From: Parvibaculum sp039973015
GTDB taxonomy: Bacteria > Pseudomonadota > Alphaproteobacteria > Parvibaculales > Parvibaculaceae
Length of the DNA: 64,000 bases
Assembly: GCF_039973015.1 (NCBI RefSeq)
Contig: NZ_JBDWLT010000009.1
Coordinates: 248,001-312,000, forward strand
Direction of reading: 5' to 3'
Position numbers and translations under genes: made by a program
The notes under the pieces: generated by a model
Told to the model about the DNA's origin: nothing
Database searches by the model: none
What the model saw: the letters and a program-made list of their open reading frames with translations, nothing else
Part shown: positions 25,244-35,043 of the stretch, piece after piece
How the letters are laid out: each line of letters begins with the position of its first letter
Position numbering within the stretch: the stretch's first letter is position 1

Positions 25244-26203
25244 ATGCATACTTATCTCGATTTCGAGAAACCGATTGCCGAACTGGAAGGCAAAGTGCAG
25301 GAGCTAAAGCTTCTTGCGCAGGAAGATCCGTCCGTCAGCATTGGCGATGAGGTGTCGAAGCTCGAGCAGAAAGCGTCTCAGCTTCTTCAGGAAACTTATG
25401 CTTCGCTTACGCCCTGGCAGAAGGTGCAGGTTGCACGTCATCCCTCGCGTCCGCACTTCCTGGATTACGTCGAACGTCTGGCTGAAGATTTCACGCCGCT
25501 TGCGGGTGACCGTGTTTATGGCGAAGACTCCGCCATTGTCGGCGGTATTGGCCGTTTCCGTGGCCGTTCGGTCATGTTTATCGGCCACGAAAAAGGCTCC
25601 GACACGCAGGGCCGTATCAAACATAATTTCGGCATGGCCCGGCCCGAGGGTTATCGCAAGGCGATTCGCCTGATGACGCTTGCCGAACGGTTCGGTATTC
25701 CCGTCGTCACGCTTGCCGATACGTCGGGGGCCTATCCCGGCATGGAAAGCGAAGAGCGCAGTGTGGCGGAGGCGATTGCGCGTTCGACGGACCGCTGTCT
25801 TTCTCTCGGGGTGCCGCTTATTTCCGTCATCATCGGCGAAGGCATGTCGGGTGGCGCCATCGGCATCGCCTGCGGCAATCGTGTGCTGATGCTCGAACAC
25901 TCGATCTACAGCGTCATCTCACCTGAAGGTGCGTCGTCGATCCTTTGGCGCAGTTCCGACAAGGCGAAGGATGCGGCAACCGCCATGAAGATCACGGCCC
26001 AGAATCTTCATGAGCTTGGCGTGATCGATCGCATCCTGCCGGAGCCTGTCGGCGGCGCGCACCGCGAGCGCAACCAGATGATCAAGGAAACCGGCGATGC
26101 GATTGCCGAGGAGCTGAAGGGCCTTGAAAAGCTCGATGCGGACTCGATTCGCCGCGTCCGCCGCGAAAAGTTCCTCGCGATGGGCCGCATCGGACTTTCC
26201 TGA
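25244..26203 (+). CDS. accA: Acetyl-CoA carboxylase carboxyltransferase subunit alpha
   Basis: Transfers the carboxyl group from biotin to acetyl-CoA, forming malonyl-CoA for fatty-acid synthesis, together with AccD. The 319-residue chain begins MHTYLDFEKPIAELEGKV, typical of AccA, and contains the oxyanion and CoA regions GRIKHNFGMARPEGYRKA, TLADTSGAYPGMESEERS and GEGMSGGAIGIACGN. The start at 25244 was preferred to an upstream start with ten extra residues. It is divergent from the ECF41 operon and is followed by a convergent permease gene. Confidence 0.97.
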   Translation: MHTYLDFEKPIAELEGKVQELKLLAQEDPSVSIGDEVSKLEQKASQLLQETYASLTPWQKVQVARHPSRPHFLDYVERLAEDFTPLAGDRVYGEDSAIVGGIGRFRGRSVMFIGHEKGSDTQGRIKHNFGMARPEGYRKAIRLMTLAERFGIPVVTLADTSGAYPGMESEERSVAEAIARSTDRCLSLGVPLISVIIGEGMSGGAIGIACGNRVLMLEHSIYSVISPEGASSILWRSSDKAKDAATAMKITAQNLHELGVIDRILPEPVGGAHRERNQMIKETGDAIAEELKGLEKLDADSIRRVRREKFLAMGRIGLS

Positions 26204-26267
26204 CCCTGACCGGTGCGATTTTAGCCCGGGCCGATCCGGGACCAGGACCGGATGCCCTTACCGAGCT

Positions 26268-28043
26268 TTATGTCCAGAAAAACATGATGAGCGGCACGGC
26301 GACGATGGCGACGACGATTTCAAGCGGCAGGCCAAGCCGCCAGTAATCCGAAAACTTGTATCCGCCCGGACCCATCACCAGCGTGTTCGACTGGTGACCG
26401 ATCGGTGTGAGAAAAGAGCAACTGGCCCCGATGGCAATGGTCATGAGAAAGGCGTCGGGATTGACGCCCATCGCCTGCGCGGTCGCAATCGAAATCGGCG
26501 CCATGATGAGCGCCGTGGCGGCATTATTCACGACATCGGTCAAAGCCATCGTGGCGACGAGAAGGAGCGCGACGACGGCCCATACAGGCAGCGTTCCCGC
26601 CGTGCCTGCAATGCTCTGCGCGATGAGAAGGTCTGCACCTGTGTTCTGGAGCGCCTGCCCGACGGGGATCATTGCGCCGAGCAGCACGATAACAGGCCAG
26701 TCGATGTGCCGGTATAGATCGCGCAGTGGCAAGATGCCCGTAATGACATAGAGGATAATTGCAGCGATGAAGGCGACGGCTATCGGCAGAATGCCTGTCA
26801 TAGAGAGGCCGATCGCGCCTGCGAAGATCGTGAAGGCGGTTCCCAGCCGCTGGGCACTGCCGAGCCGGAGGCCGCGTTCGGGAAGTGGCAGCAGTCCGAG
26901 TTCGGGCGGCACCTGCAGGTCTTCTCTTTCCTTTGTTTGCAACAAGAGTACGTCGCCGGTCTGAAAGCGGACGTTGTGAAGCCTTCCGCCGACGGGCTTG
27001 CCCTGACGCGCGACGGCGAAGAGTTGAAACTCGTCCTGCGCGAGCCGCGAAAGCGTTCGCGGACCAAAGCCGATCAATGGGGAATTCGGCCCGACAATCG
27101 CCTCCATGAGCTTCAGGTCCGAACTCGTGATGTCGGCGCGGGTTTCTCCTTCCGGGCTCACGAGCTCCAGCCCCTGTTTGTTGAGGAACTCGGTCAGGTC
27201 TACCGGGTCGGCGCGAAGAATAAAAAGGTCGCCGGCTGCGATCGGCTGCCAGGACTCCGGCTGATAGAGCTGACCGTCGTCGCGCACGCGCGCGGCAATG
27301 GCGATATCTTCGCCCGCCGCCGTCTCCATATGCGTGATGCGCCGGCCGACAAGCGGACTTTTCTCGCGAACGCGGACCTCGATCACATACTCCTCAAGAG
27401 AAAACATGTCTTCGGGTTGAACGCCGCCTTTGCGCTCGCGTGGAATGAGCCGCCATGCGCCGAGTGCGATAAAGAGAATGCCGATCACCGCAATCGGCAG
27501 GCCCACCCACGCAAAGTCGAACATATGGAACGGTTCGTCCGTATAGGAGCGGCGAAAGCTCGCGATGATGATATTGGGCGGTGTGCCGATCAGCGTGATC
27601 ATGCCGCCAAGCATTGAGCCGAAGGCAAGCGGCATCAGCAGCATGGCGGGCGGGCGGCCGCGTTCGGTTGCCGTTGCCAGGGCGACCGGCAGCATGATTG
27701 CCAATGCGCCGACATTGTTCATGAAGGATGAGGCCAGTGCGACGACGCCGGTCAGCACGGCAATGTGGCCCGTTGCCGTTTTGGTGAGCGGTCCGATCCG
27801 CTGCACAATGACATAGACGAGGCCGGAGCTTCGCAATGCTTCGGAAACGACCAGGACGGCGGCCACGGTGATGACGGCGGGGTGGCCGAAGCCCGACAGC
27901 AGTTCTGCCGGTTCGACCAGACCCGTGAACCCGACGGCGACCAGCGAGATCAGCGCAACGATATCGTGGCGCAGCTTGCCGGAGGCAAACAGGACGAGAG
28001 CGAGAAAGAGAATACCGAAGGAAAGGCCCTGCTCGAGGGTCAT
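26268..28043 (-). CDS. SLC13/DASS-family permease with RCK_C (TrkA-C) domains
   Basis: The 591-residue membrane protein has two hydrophobic halves separated by a soluble region (about 200-370) that reads as two RCK_C/TrkA-C domains (EVRVREKSPLVGRRITHMETAAGEDIAIAARVRDD; LMEAIVGPNSPLIGFGPRTLSRLAQDEFQLFAVAR). Such proteins transport di/tricarboxylates or sulfate; the substrate here is unknown. Transmembrane signature stretches GTPPNIIIASFRRS and PIGHQSNTLVMGPGGYKFSDYWRLG are family-typical. The start at 28043 has an AGGAG site and overlaps the epoxide hydrolase stop by four bases, indicating one operon. Confidence 0.9.
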   Translation of the reverse strand: MTLEQGLSFGILFLALVLFASGKLRHDIVALISLVAVGFTGLVEPAELLSGFGHPAVITVAAVLVVSEALRSSGLVYVIVQRIGPLTKTATGHIAVLTGVVALASSFMNNVGALAIMLPVALATATERGRPPAMLLMPLAFGSMLGGMITLIGTPPNIIIASFRRSYTDEPFHMFDFAWVGLPIAVIGILFIALGAWRLIPRERKGGVQPEDMFSLEEYVIEVRVREKSPLVGRRITHMETAAGEDIAIAARVRDDGQLYQPESWQPIAAGDLFILRADPVDLTEFLNKQGLELVSPEGETRADITSSDLKLMEAIVGPNSPLIGFGPRTLSRLAQDEFQLFAVARQGKPVGGRLHNVRFQTGDVLLLQTKEREDLQVPPELGLLPLPERGLRLGSAQRLGTAFTIFAGAIGLSMTGILPIAVAFIAAIILYVITGILPLRDLYRHIDWPVIVLLGAMIPVGQALQNTGADLLIAQSIAGTAGTLPVWAVVALLLVATMALTDVVNNAATALIMAPISIATAQAMGVNPDAFLMTIAIGASCSFLTPIGHQSNTLVMGPGGYKFSDYWRLGLPLEIVVAIVAVPLIMFFWT

Positions 28044-29263
28044 GAAGGGGCGTCTCCTTTTGTGATCCCCATCTCGCGAAATGCGTCGCGTACGTCGTCG
28101 GCAAAGAGTTCGGGTTCTTCCATCGCGGCGAAGTGCCCGCCACGATCCATGATGCGCCAGCGCACGATGTTGTAGCCGCGTTCTGCCCAGGATCGCGGTG
28201 TATCGGGCAACACGTCGATTGGATATTCGGAATAGGCGGTCGGCACCCGCACCTTCTCGCCGGGCAGGAGCTGGGACGAGCCTTCGGCGGGGCCGGCCTT
28301 GTAAAGCGTGTTCGCGGCGTTGATCGTTCCGGTGAACCAGTAGATCGAGAACTGGGTCAGGATATCGTCGAAGGGAAAGCGCGCGATCATGCCTTCCATC
28401 GTGTCGGTCTTGTCGGTGTCGCCGAGGCGGTAATATTTGTCGGCGAGCCAGCCCGCGAGGCCGGCGGGACTGTCCATCAACCCAAAGGCAAGCGCCATGG
28501 GCTTCGTTGACTGGATCGAGCGGTAGCCCTCTTCCTGCCGCCACCATTTCTGCATCCGGGCGATCCAGTGACCTTCCTCTTCGCTCACCGGCGGCTGGCT
28601 TTCATGCTTCAGCGAAGGCCGGAGCGGCAGCATGGTGAGGTGGATGCCCATGAGGCTATCGCTGTGCTGGAGGGCAAGGCGCGATGTCACGAAGCCTCCC
28701 CAGTCGCCCGCCTGCGCCGCATAGCGGTCATAGCCCAGCACTTCCGTCATCACCCGGTGCCAGAGGTCGGCGATTGCGGCCGGGCCTATCGGCTTTCTCG
28801 GCAGCGAGGAAAAGCCATAGCCGACAAGCGAGGGAACGATAACGTCGAAGGCCGGTCCCGCCTTCCCGTATTTCTCCGGATGCGCCAGCGGATCGACGAC
28901 GTCGAGAAATTCGCGAAAGGTCGATGGCCAGCCATGCGTCAGAATGAGCGGTACCGGATTGTCGCCCGAGCCGCGCTCATAGATGAAGTGGATGGTGTGA
29001 TCCTCCCCCTCCTCATCCGTCAGCGTGGCGCGGTATTGGGGGAAGCGATTGAGCTTCGCTTCGGCTGTGCGCCAGTCGAAATCGTCGCGCCAGTATTCGA
29101 CCAGCCGCTCCATATAGGAAAGGTTCGTGCCGTAGTCCCACCCCCCGTTCCCGAGCGGTTCATTGGGCATGCGCGTGCGTTGCAGGCGCCGTTTCAGATC
29201 CTCGACCTCCGCCTCCGCGACATGGATAGAGAAAGGGTCGGCGGGCACGATGCGATGCGTCAT
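28040..29263 (-). CDS. Epoxide hydrolase (EHN domain plus alpha/beta hydrolase), copy 1
   Basis: The 407-residue enzyme combines the N-terminal EHN domain (about 5-110; WDYGTNLSYMERLVEYWRDDFDWR) with an alpha/beta-hydrolase core. The oxyanion motif HGWPS, nucleophile Asp in AGDWGG and the catalytic His in GGHFAAMEEPE are all present, so it should be active in opening epoxides to diols. The closely related copy 2 lies directly upstream after seven bases, and the SLC13 gene downstream overlaps by four bases. Confidence 0.92.
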   Translation of the reverse strand: MTHRIVPADPFSIHVAEAEVEDLKRRLQRTRMPNEPLGNGGWDYGTNLSYMERLVEYWRDDFDWRTAEAKLNRFPQYRATLTDEEGEDHTIHFIYERGSGDNPVPLILTHGWPSTFREFLDVVDPLAHPEKYGKAGPAFDVIVPSLVGYGFSSLPRKPIGPAAIADLWHRVMTEVLGYDRYAAQAGDWGGFVTSRLALQHSDSLMGIHLTMLPLRPSLKHESQPPVSEEEGHWIARMQKWWRQEEGYRSIQSTKPMALAFGLMDSPAGLAGWLADKYYRLGDTDKTDTMEGMIARFPFDDILTQFSIYWFTGTINAANTLYKAGPAEGSSQLLPGEKVRVPTAYSEYPIDVLPDTPRSWAERGYNIVRWRIMDRGGHFAAMEEPELFADDVRDAFREMGITKGDAPS

Positions 29264-29270
29264 TCCGCAT

Positions 29271-30452
29271 TCACTCCTTCACCTGGCTGACGAAGGCGCG
29301 CACGTCATCGGCAAATACCTTGCCGGTTTCGAGGGCTGCGAAATGACCGCCATGCTCGAAATCGCTCCAGCGGACAATGTTGTAGCCCTTCTCCACCATG
29401 CTGCGCGGCGGAAAGACGAGAAACTCCTTCGGGAAGTTGGCGATGCTTGTGGGTATGTCGACCTTCGTGCCGGGAGCCATGTTGGTGCCGCCTTCCTCGA
29501 ACATGCCCCGGTAGAACCACGTGGCCGTGTTGAAGGTTCCCGTGACCAGATAAATCATGATGTTGGTGAGAAGCTGGTCCTTGGTGAAGGCATTTTCGAT
29601 GTGCTCATTGCCGTCCGGGCCGCGCCGGTCCGACCAGCCGTGGAATTTTTCCACGATCCAGGCGGCCGCCCCCACGGGGCTGTCCATCATTCCGTAGGAG
29701 AGCGTCAGCGGCTTGGTCATTTGCAGGCGCATATAGGCGCTTTCGAGCTCGAAGGTCATCGCGGCGCCTGCCGCCCATTGCTGCTCCGTTTCCGTTTCGG
29801 GGAGTGCTGCGGGCCGCACACCATACATGTTGAGATGCACCGCCTTGCAGCCGCCGCCTTTCGTGACGGCATGTTCATAGGCCAGCCAACCCGAAACGAC
29901 GGAGCCCCAGTCGCCGCCCTGCGCAATGTAGGTATCGTAGCCGAGTACGTCGCGCATCAGCTTGTCCCAGAGCGCGGCGGTGCCTTTCGGGCCGATGGGG
30001 TTTTTCAGCTTTCCCGAAAAACCGTAGCCCGGCAGCGAGGGTACGACGAGGTTTACGCCTTCTTCCGCCTTGCCGCCGGACTTCTCTGGATGTGCGAGCT
30101 GTTCGATGACGTCATAGAACTCGAAGACCGAGCCCGGCCAGCCATGCGTGAGCAACACCGTCTCCGGATTGGTGCCCGAGCCTTTCACATGGATGAAGTG
30201 AACAGTGTGGCCATCTACCTCGGCATGGAATTGCGGAAAGGCATTGAGCTTCTTTTCCGCCGCGCGCCAGTCGAACTTGTCCGTCCAATAGGTGCAAAGT
30301 TCACGCATATATTCCATGTCGGTGCCATAGGCCCAGCGGTCGCTGCCCGGTGCGATTTCCGGCATCTCGTGCCATTCATAGGCGCGCACTTTCGCCATGA
30401 TGGCATCGAGCTGTCCCTGGGGAATGTCGATGGTGAAAGGAGTGGGGGTCAT
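29271..30452 (-). CDS. Epoxide hydrolase (EHN domain plus alpha/beta hydrolase), copy 2
   Basis: A 393-residue paralogue of the neighbouring enzyme with the same order of domains: EHN at about 5-105, then an alpha/beta hydrolase with HGWPG, nucleophile Asp in GGDWGS and His in GGHFAALETG. The two copies are diverged throughout, so this is an old duplication and specificities probably differ. It is first in an operon with copy 1 and the SLC13 permease, and divergent from a spinster-like MFS gene at 30600. Confidence 0.92.
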   Translation of the reverse strand: MTPTPFTIDIPQGQLDAIMAKVRAYEWHEMPEIAPGSDRWAYGTDMEYMRELCTYWTDKFDWRAAEKKLNAFPQFHAEVDGHTVHFIHVKGSGTNPETVLLTHGWPGSVFEFYDVIEQLAHPEKSGGKAEEGVNLVVPSLPGYGFSGKLKNPIGPKGTAALWDKLMRDVLGYDTYIAQGGDWGSVVSGWLAYEHAVTKGGGCKAVHLNMYGVRPAALPETETEQQWAAGAAMTFELESAYMRLQMTKPLTLSYGMMDSPVGAAAWIVEKFHGWSDRRGPDGNEHIENAFTKDQLLTNIMIYLVTGTFNTATWFYRGMFEEGGTNMAPGTKVDIPTSIANFPKEFLVFPPRSMVEKGYNIVRWSDFEHGGHFAALETGKVFADDVRAFVSQVKE

Positions 30453-30599
30453 TTCCGCCTCGCTGCATTTGTTTTCATTCTTCGTTGCAGGCGATTATGG
30501 CAGTGCGGGACGCTGCCGCAAGCGGGCGAGATTGCGGGAGGGGGCTCGCGTCAGTAGAATTGCCGGACCAAAAGAACATAAAAATCGAGGGGAGAGGAA

Positions 30600-31964
30600 A
30601 TGGCCGAAGCCGCAATGGCCAAGGGAGCAGCGCCTGCGAAGCTGTCGCCGGGCTACAGACGCTACGCACTTATGATTCTCGTGCTCGGCTATACGTCGAG
30701 CCATGTCGATCGCAATATCATGGGAATCCTTCTTGAGCCCATCAAGGCGGATCTTCTCCTTTCCGATACGCAGCTGGGTTTTCTCTCCGGCATCGCCTTC
30801 GCGATTTTCTACGCAACGCTCGGAATCCCGATTGCGCTTGTCGCCGACCGCGGTAACCGGCGAAACATCATCGCATGGGCAATCGCCATCTGGAGCGGTA
30901 TGACGGCGCTTTGCGGTCTTGCCGGCAATTTCTGGCAGCTAGCACTCGCGCGTATCGGTGTCGGCGTTGGCGAGGCGGGCTCCAGCCCGCCCTCCCATTC
31001 GATGATCGCCGACATGTATGGACCGAACGAACGCGCCAGCGCGATGGCGGTATATTCGCTCGGCGTCTATTTCGGCGTGATGATCGGCTTCCTTGTCGGC
31101 GGCTGGGTTGCTGTCTGGTATGGCTGGCGCGTGGCCTTCTTCGTGGTCGGGTTGCCGGGGCTTCTTCTTGCCCTTCTCGTTCGCTTCACGCTGGTCGAGC
31201 CGGAGCGTGGCGGGGCGGATGGCATGGCGCCGGAAAAAGCGGATGCGCAGCTCAACATCAAGACCGGCCTCGCCCTTGTAAAAGAGGGCTTCCATCATCT
31301 CTGGCACACTGCGGCCGCGCGGCACGTCGTTTGCGGCGTTACCATCACATCCTTCGTCGGCTATGGCGGCGTGATGTGGGGCCCGGCCTTCCTTATCCGC
31401 ACGCATGGTATGTCGATTGGTGAAGTCTCGACCTTCCTTGCGATCATCGTTGGTGTGGTCGGCGGTCTGGGTGCCTATATCGGTGGACATATGACGGACC
31501 GTCTCGCGCAGAAGGACGAACGCTGGAATACCTGGGTGGTGGCCTGGGCGAAGGTGCTGGTCGTACCTTTCATCGTTGCCTTCTATCTCATGGACAACAC
31601 GCCGGCCTTCTATCTCGGTACGTACCCGGTCTCGATCCTCTGGGTTCTTTATGTGCCGATCTCCTTCCTCGGCGCATTCTATCTGGGGCCGTCCTTCGCC
31701 ATGATCCAGACGCTGACGCCGCCTGCGAAAAGGGCGCTTTGCTCGGCCGTGATGCTGTTCATCATCAACATCATCGGTCTCGGCTTCGGCCCGCAATTTG
31801 TTGGCATCCTGTCGGATTTCTTCAACCACACGATGGGAATGGGCACCCAGTCGCTTCGCTGGGCGCTCTTCGGCACGTCTATGCTCAACCTCTGGGCGGC
31901 GGCGCACTACTTCCTTGCCGGCCATCATCTGAAGAAATCGTCATCGGGCGGTCATCGCGCCTGA
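30600..31964 (+). CDS. Spinster-like MFS transporter
   Basis: The 454-residue protein has about 12 transmembrane helices. The motif after helix 4, IGVGVGEAGSSPPSHSMIADMYGPNERASAMAVY, is characteristic of the spinster-type MFS group common in alphaproteobacteria that degrade hydrophobic or aromatic compounds. The substrate is unknown. The ribosome site GGGGAGAGG precedes the ATG. It is divergent from the epoxide hydrolase operon (147 bases apart) and ends at a strong terminator. Confidence 0.9.
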   Translation: MAEAAMAKGAAPAKLSPGYRRYALMILVLGYTSSHVDRNIMGILLEPIKADLLLSDTQLGFLSGIAFAIFYATLGIPIALVADRGNRRNIIAWAIAIWSGMTALCGLAGNFWQLALARIGVGVGEAGSSPPSHSMIADMYGPNERASAMAVYSLGVYFGVMIGFLVGGWVAVWYGWRVAFFVVGLPGLLLALLVRFTLVEPERGGADGMAPEKADAQLNIKTGLALVKEGFHHLWHTAAARHVVCGVTITSFVGYGGVMWGPAFLIRTHGMSIGEVSTFLAIIVGVVGGLGAYIGGHMTDRLAQKDERWNTWVVAWAKVLVVPFIVAFYLMDNTPAFYLGTYPVSILWVLYVPISFLGAFYLGPSFAMIQTLTPPAKRALCSAVMLFIINIIGLGFGPQFVGILSDFFNHTMGMGTQSLRWALFGTSMLNLWAAAHYFLAGHHLKKSSSGGHRA

Positions 31965-31982
31965 TCTGCACCGCACAAACGG

Positions 31983-32013
31983 AAAGAGCCGCGCTTCATG
32001 CGCGGCTCTTTTT
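31983..32013. terminator. Bidirectional terminator between the MFS and secA genes
   Basis: AAAGAGCCGCGC and GCGCGGCTCTTT form a perfect 12-pair stem with a five-base loop, flanked by A residues on the left and TTTTT on the right. It can end transcription of the MFS gene (plus) and of secA (minus). Confidence 0.9.
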
Positions 32014-32039
32014 GTTTCCGTCCGACGTGGCTCTGAGGG

Positions 32040-34766
32040 TCAGAGTGCGCCGTGGCAGTGTTTGTATTTCTTGCCTGAGCCGCAGGGGCAGGGCGCGTTG
32101 CGCGGGGTCTTGCCCCATGTGCGCGGATCGTTCGCGTCCATGGCAACGCCCGGATCGTTCCGCGCCGGGCGTTGAAGGGTGGCGGTGTCGCCATCAGCGA
32201 ATTCTTCCTCGCCGGTCACCGGATCGGCATGGTGAGCATGCATTTCAGGTAGCGGTTCGTTTTCGATCTTCGGCGCCTGCTCTTCCGTCACGAACTGTGC
32301 GACGGAGAGTTGTCTTGTCACGTCTTCGCGAAGCCGCGCAAGAAGGCTTTCAAAGAGTTCAAAGGCTTCGGACTTGTATTCATTGAGCGGATCGCGCTGC
32401 GCATAGCCGCGCAGGCCGACGGCCTGACGCAGGTGGTCGAGCATCATGAGGTGTTCGCGCCAGTGAAGGTCGAGCGTCTGCAAGAGAACGGCTTTCTCGA
32501 CCTGGCGCATGAGCTTCGGGCCGACTTGTGCCGTCTTCGCAGCCATCAGGCGGTCGGAGGCGGCATTGATGCGTTCGCGGATTTCCTCGTCGGCAATGCC
32601 TTCCTCTTCCGACCATGTCTCCACGGGCAGGTCGAGGTCGAGGTTCTTTTTCGCATCTTCCTTCAGGCCCTGAAGATTCCACTGCTCCGCATAGGCTTTC
32701 TCGGGCACATGCAGCGACACCATGTCGTCGATCACCTGACGGCGCATGTCGTCCACCGTGTCCGACACGTCGTCTGCACGCATGAGTTCGACGCGCTGCT
32801 CGAAGATCGCGCGGCGCTGGTCGTTCATCACATTGTCGTATTTCAGCAGGTTTTTGCGGATATCGTAGTTCCGCGCCTCGACCTTCTGCTGCGCCTTTTC
32901 GAGCGCCTTGTTAATCCAGGGGTGGACGATGGCTTCGCCTTCCTGGAGGCCGAGCTTCTGCAGCATGCCGTCCATGCGGTCCGTGCCGAAGATGCGCATC
33001 AGGTCGTCTTCGAGCGACAGGTAGAACTTGGAGCGGCCGGGGTCGCCCTGACGGCCGGAACGCCCACGGAGCTGGTTGTCGATGCGGCGGCTTTCGTGGC
33101 GTTCGGTGCCGATGACATAAAGACCGCCGGCTTCGAGAGCCTGGCGCTTCTTTGCCTCGATATCGGCCTTTACTTCTTCCGTCTTGCGGGCGAATTCGGC
33201 TTCATCCTCGATGCCGGCCGTCTCGTCGGCGAGACGCATGTCGACATTGCCGCCGAGCTGAATGTCGGTGCCGCGGCCGGCCATGTTCGTCGCGATGGTG
33301 ATTGCGCCGGGCACACCCGCCTGCGCCACGATATGCGCTTCCTGTTCGTGGTAGCGCGCGTTCAGAACCTTGTGCTTGACCTTCTTCTTCTTCAAAAGCT
33401 CGGACAGCGTCTCCGATTTCTCGATAGAGGTCGTACCCACAAGGACGGGTTGGCCGCGCGTCGCGCAGTCCTCGATCTCGACGATCATCGCCTCGTATTT
33501 TTCGAGAGCCGTGCGATAGACCTCGTCGTCTTCGTCCGCACGGGCAATCGGCTTGTTGGTCGGGATTTCCAGCACTTCGAGGCCGTAAATATCGCCGAAC
33601 TCGTTTGCTTCCGTCAGGGCGGTACCCGTCATGCCCGACAGCTTGTCGTACATGCGGAAGTAGTTCTGAAAGGTGATTGAGGCGAGCGTCTGGTTTTCCG
33701 GCTGGATCTGCACACGCTCTTTCGCTTCGAGCGCCTGGTGCAGCCCGTCGGAATAACGGCGGCCCTCCATCATGCGGCCGGTGAACTCGTCGATGATGAC
33801 GACCTTGCCCGCCTTGACGATGTAGTCCTTGTCCTTCTGGAACATCTTGTGCGCGCGCAGCGCGTTGTTCACATGGTGAACGATGGAGATGTTCTCGATA
33901 TCGTAAAGGCTGCCTTCCTCCAGGATGCCCTGCTCCTTGAGGATGCCCTCGATGCGTTCGTTGCCGTCCTCAGTGAGGTTGACGGTGCGTTGCTTCTCGT
34001 CGAACTCGTAATCATCCTCGCCGATCAGCGGAATCACTTCGTCGATGGAGAGATAGAGGTCCGACTTGTCGTCCAGCGGACCTGAAATGATGAGAGGCGT
34101 ACGCGCCTCATCGATCAGGATCGAGTCCACTTCATCGACGATCGCGAAGGCATGGCCGCGCTGCACCATAGAGGTCAGCTGGTACTTCATGTTGTCGCGG
34201 AGATAGTCGAATCCGTATTCGTTGTTCGTGCCGTAGGTAATGTCGGCGGCATAGGCTTCGCGGCGCTGGTCGTCGTTGAGTCCGTGAAGGATCACGCCGA
34301 CTTCAAGGCCGAGGAAGCGGTGAACTTCGCCCATCCATTCGGCGTCGCGCTTGGCCAGATAGTCGTTCACGGTAACAATGTGGACGCCCTTGGCGGGTAG
34401 CGCGTTCAGATAGGCGGCAAGGGTCGAAACGAGGGTCTTGCCTTCGCCGGTCTTCATTTCGGCGATATTGCCGTCATGAAGCACCATGCCACCTATGAGC
34501 TGCACATCGTAATGGCGCTGGCCCAGCGTACGTTTCGCCGCTTCCCGCACGGTAGCGAAGGCTTCAGGCAGAATTTCGTCGAGGGTCGCGCCATCCGCCA
34601 GCCGTGCGCGGAATTCGGCGGTCCTGGCCTTCAGAGCATCGTCGCTCAGGGCAGCCATATCCGTTTCGAGCGCGTTGATCGCTTCGACACGGGCTTTGTA
34701 AGCCTTGATCTTCCGGTCATTGGAGGAGCCGAAAAGACGCTTGGCGAAGGCGCCCAAGCTTGCCAT
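32040..34766 (-). CDS. secA: Preprotein translocase ATPase SecA
   Basis: Motor ATPase driving preproteins through SecYEG. The 908-residue chain starts MASLGAFAKRLFGSSNDRK and has Walker A within EMKTGEGKT, the DEVDSILIDEARTPLIISG DEAD-type region, GTDIQLGGN and the HRIDNQLRGRSGRQGDPG-type motif (HESRRIDNQLRGRSGRQGD). It ends in the zinc-binding SEC-C motif CPCGSGKKYKHCH that contacts SecB. The start at 34766 is family-consistent; an upstream start would add 41 unrelated residues. It is divergent from a periplasmic parvulin gene. Confidence 0.98.
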   Translation of the reverse strand: MASLGAFAKRLFGSSNDRKIKAYKARVEAINALETDMAALSDDALKARTAEFRARLADGATLDEILPEAFATVREAAKRTLGQRHYDVQLIGGMVLHDGNIAEMKTGEGKTLVSTLAAYLNALPAKGVHIVTVNDYLAKRDAEWMGEVHRFLGLEVGVILHGLNDDQRREAYAADITYGTNNEYGFDYLRDNMKYQLTSMVQRGHAFAIVDEVDSILIDEARTPLIISGPLDDKSDLYLSIDEVIPLIGEDDYEFDEKQRTVNLTEDGNERIEGILKEQGILEEGSLYDIENISIVHHVNNALRAHKMFQKDKDYIVKAGKVVIIDEFTGRMMEGRRYSDGLHQALEAKERVQIQPENQTLASITFQNYFRMYDKLSGMTGTALTEANEFGDIYGLEVLEIPTNKPIARADEDDEVYRTALEKYEAMIVEIEDCATRGQPVLVGTTSIEKSETLSELLKKKKVKHKVLNARYHEQEAHIVAQAGVPGAITIATNMAGRGTDIQLGGNVDMRLADETAGIEDEAEFARKTEEVKADIEAKKRQALEAGGLYVIGTERHESRRIDNQLRGRSGRQGDPGRSKFYLSLEDDLMRIFGTDRMDGMLQKLGLQEGEAIVHPWINKALEKAQQKVEARNYDIRKNLLKYDNVMNDQRRAIFEQRVELMRADDVSDTVDDMRRQVIDDMVSLHVPEKAYAEQWNLQGLKEDAKKNLDLDLPVETWSEEEGIADEEIRERINAASDRLMAAKTAQVGPKLMRQVEKAVLLQTLDLHWREHLMMLDHLRQAVGLRGYAQRDPLNEYKSEAFELFESLLARLREDVTRQLSVAQFVTEEQAPKIENEPLPEMHAHHADPVTGEEEFADGDTATLQRPARNDPGVAMDANDPRTWGKTPRNAPCPCGSGKKYKHCHGAL

Positions 34767-34960
34767 CAGGTCAAATTCCTCTTGCGGTGCGCTCCCGATG
34801 TAAGGGCGCGCCTCAGCCTTGTCAATCGAACGCGGACGCTTGGCGATTCCGGCGGAAGGCTGCGATCCGCTGCAATTTGCTTTCGGCATGGGTCTGGCAG
34901 GTGTCTGACGGGTGAGAGGTGTAGCGCTTGTGTGACCGAGGGGCCCGGCCCATTATGGTC

Positions 34961-34976
34961 GGCCCAAATTTGGCCC
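34961..34976. promoter_or_regulatory. Near-perfect palindrome in the secA/parvulin divergent region
   Basis: GGCCCAAATTTGGCCC contains the perfect palindrome CCAAATTTGG at 34964-34973. It lies between the two divergent starts, where an operator would be expected, but no regulator can be named. Confidence 0.3.
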
Positions 34977-35043
34977 GTTTTGACCGTTTCCCTGCATCCA
35001 TGAGCCCGAAGAGGCTGCTTACCCGCTAAGGAAGGCCCGTTCC

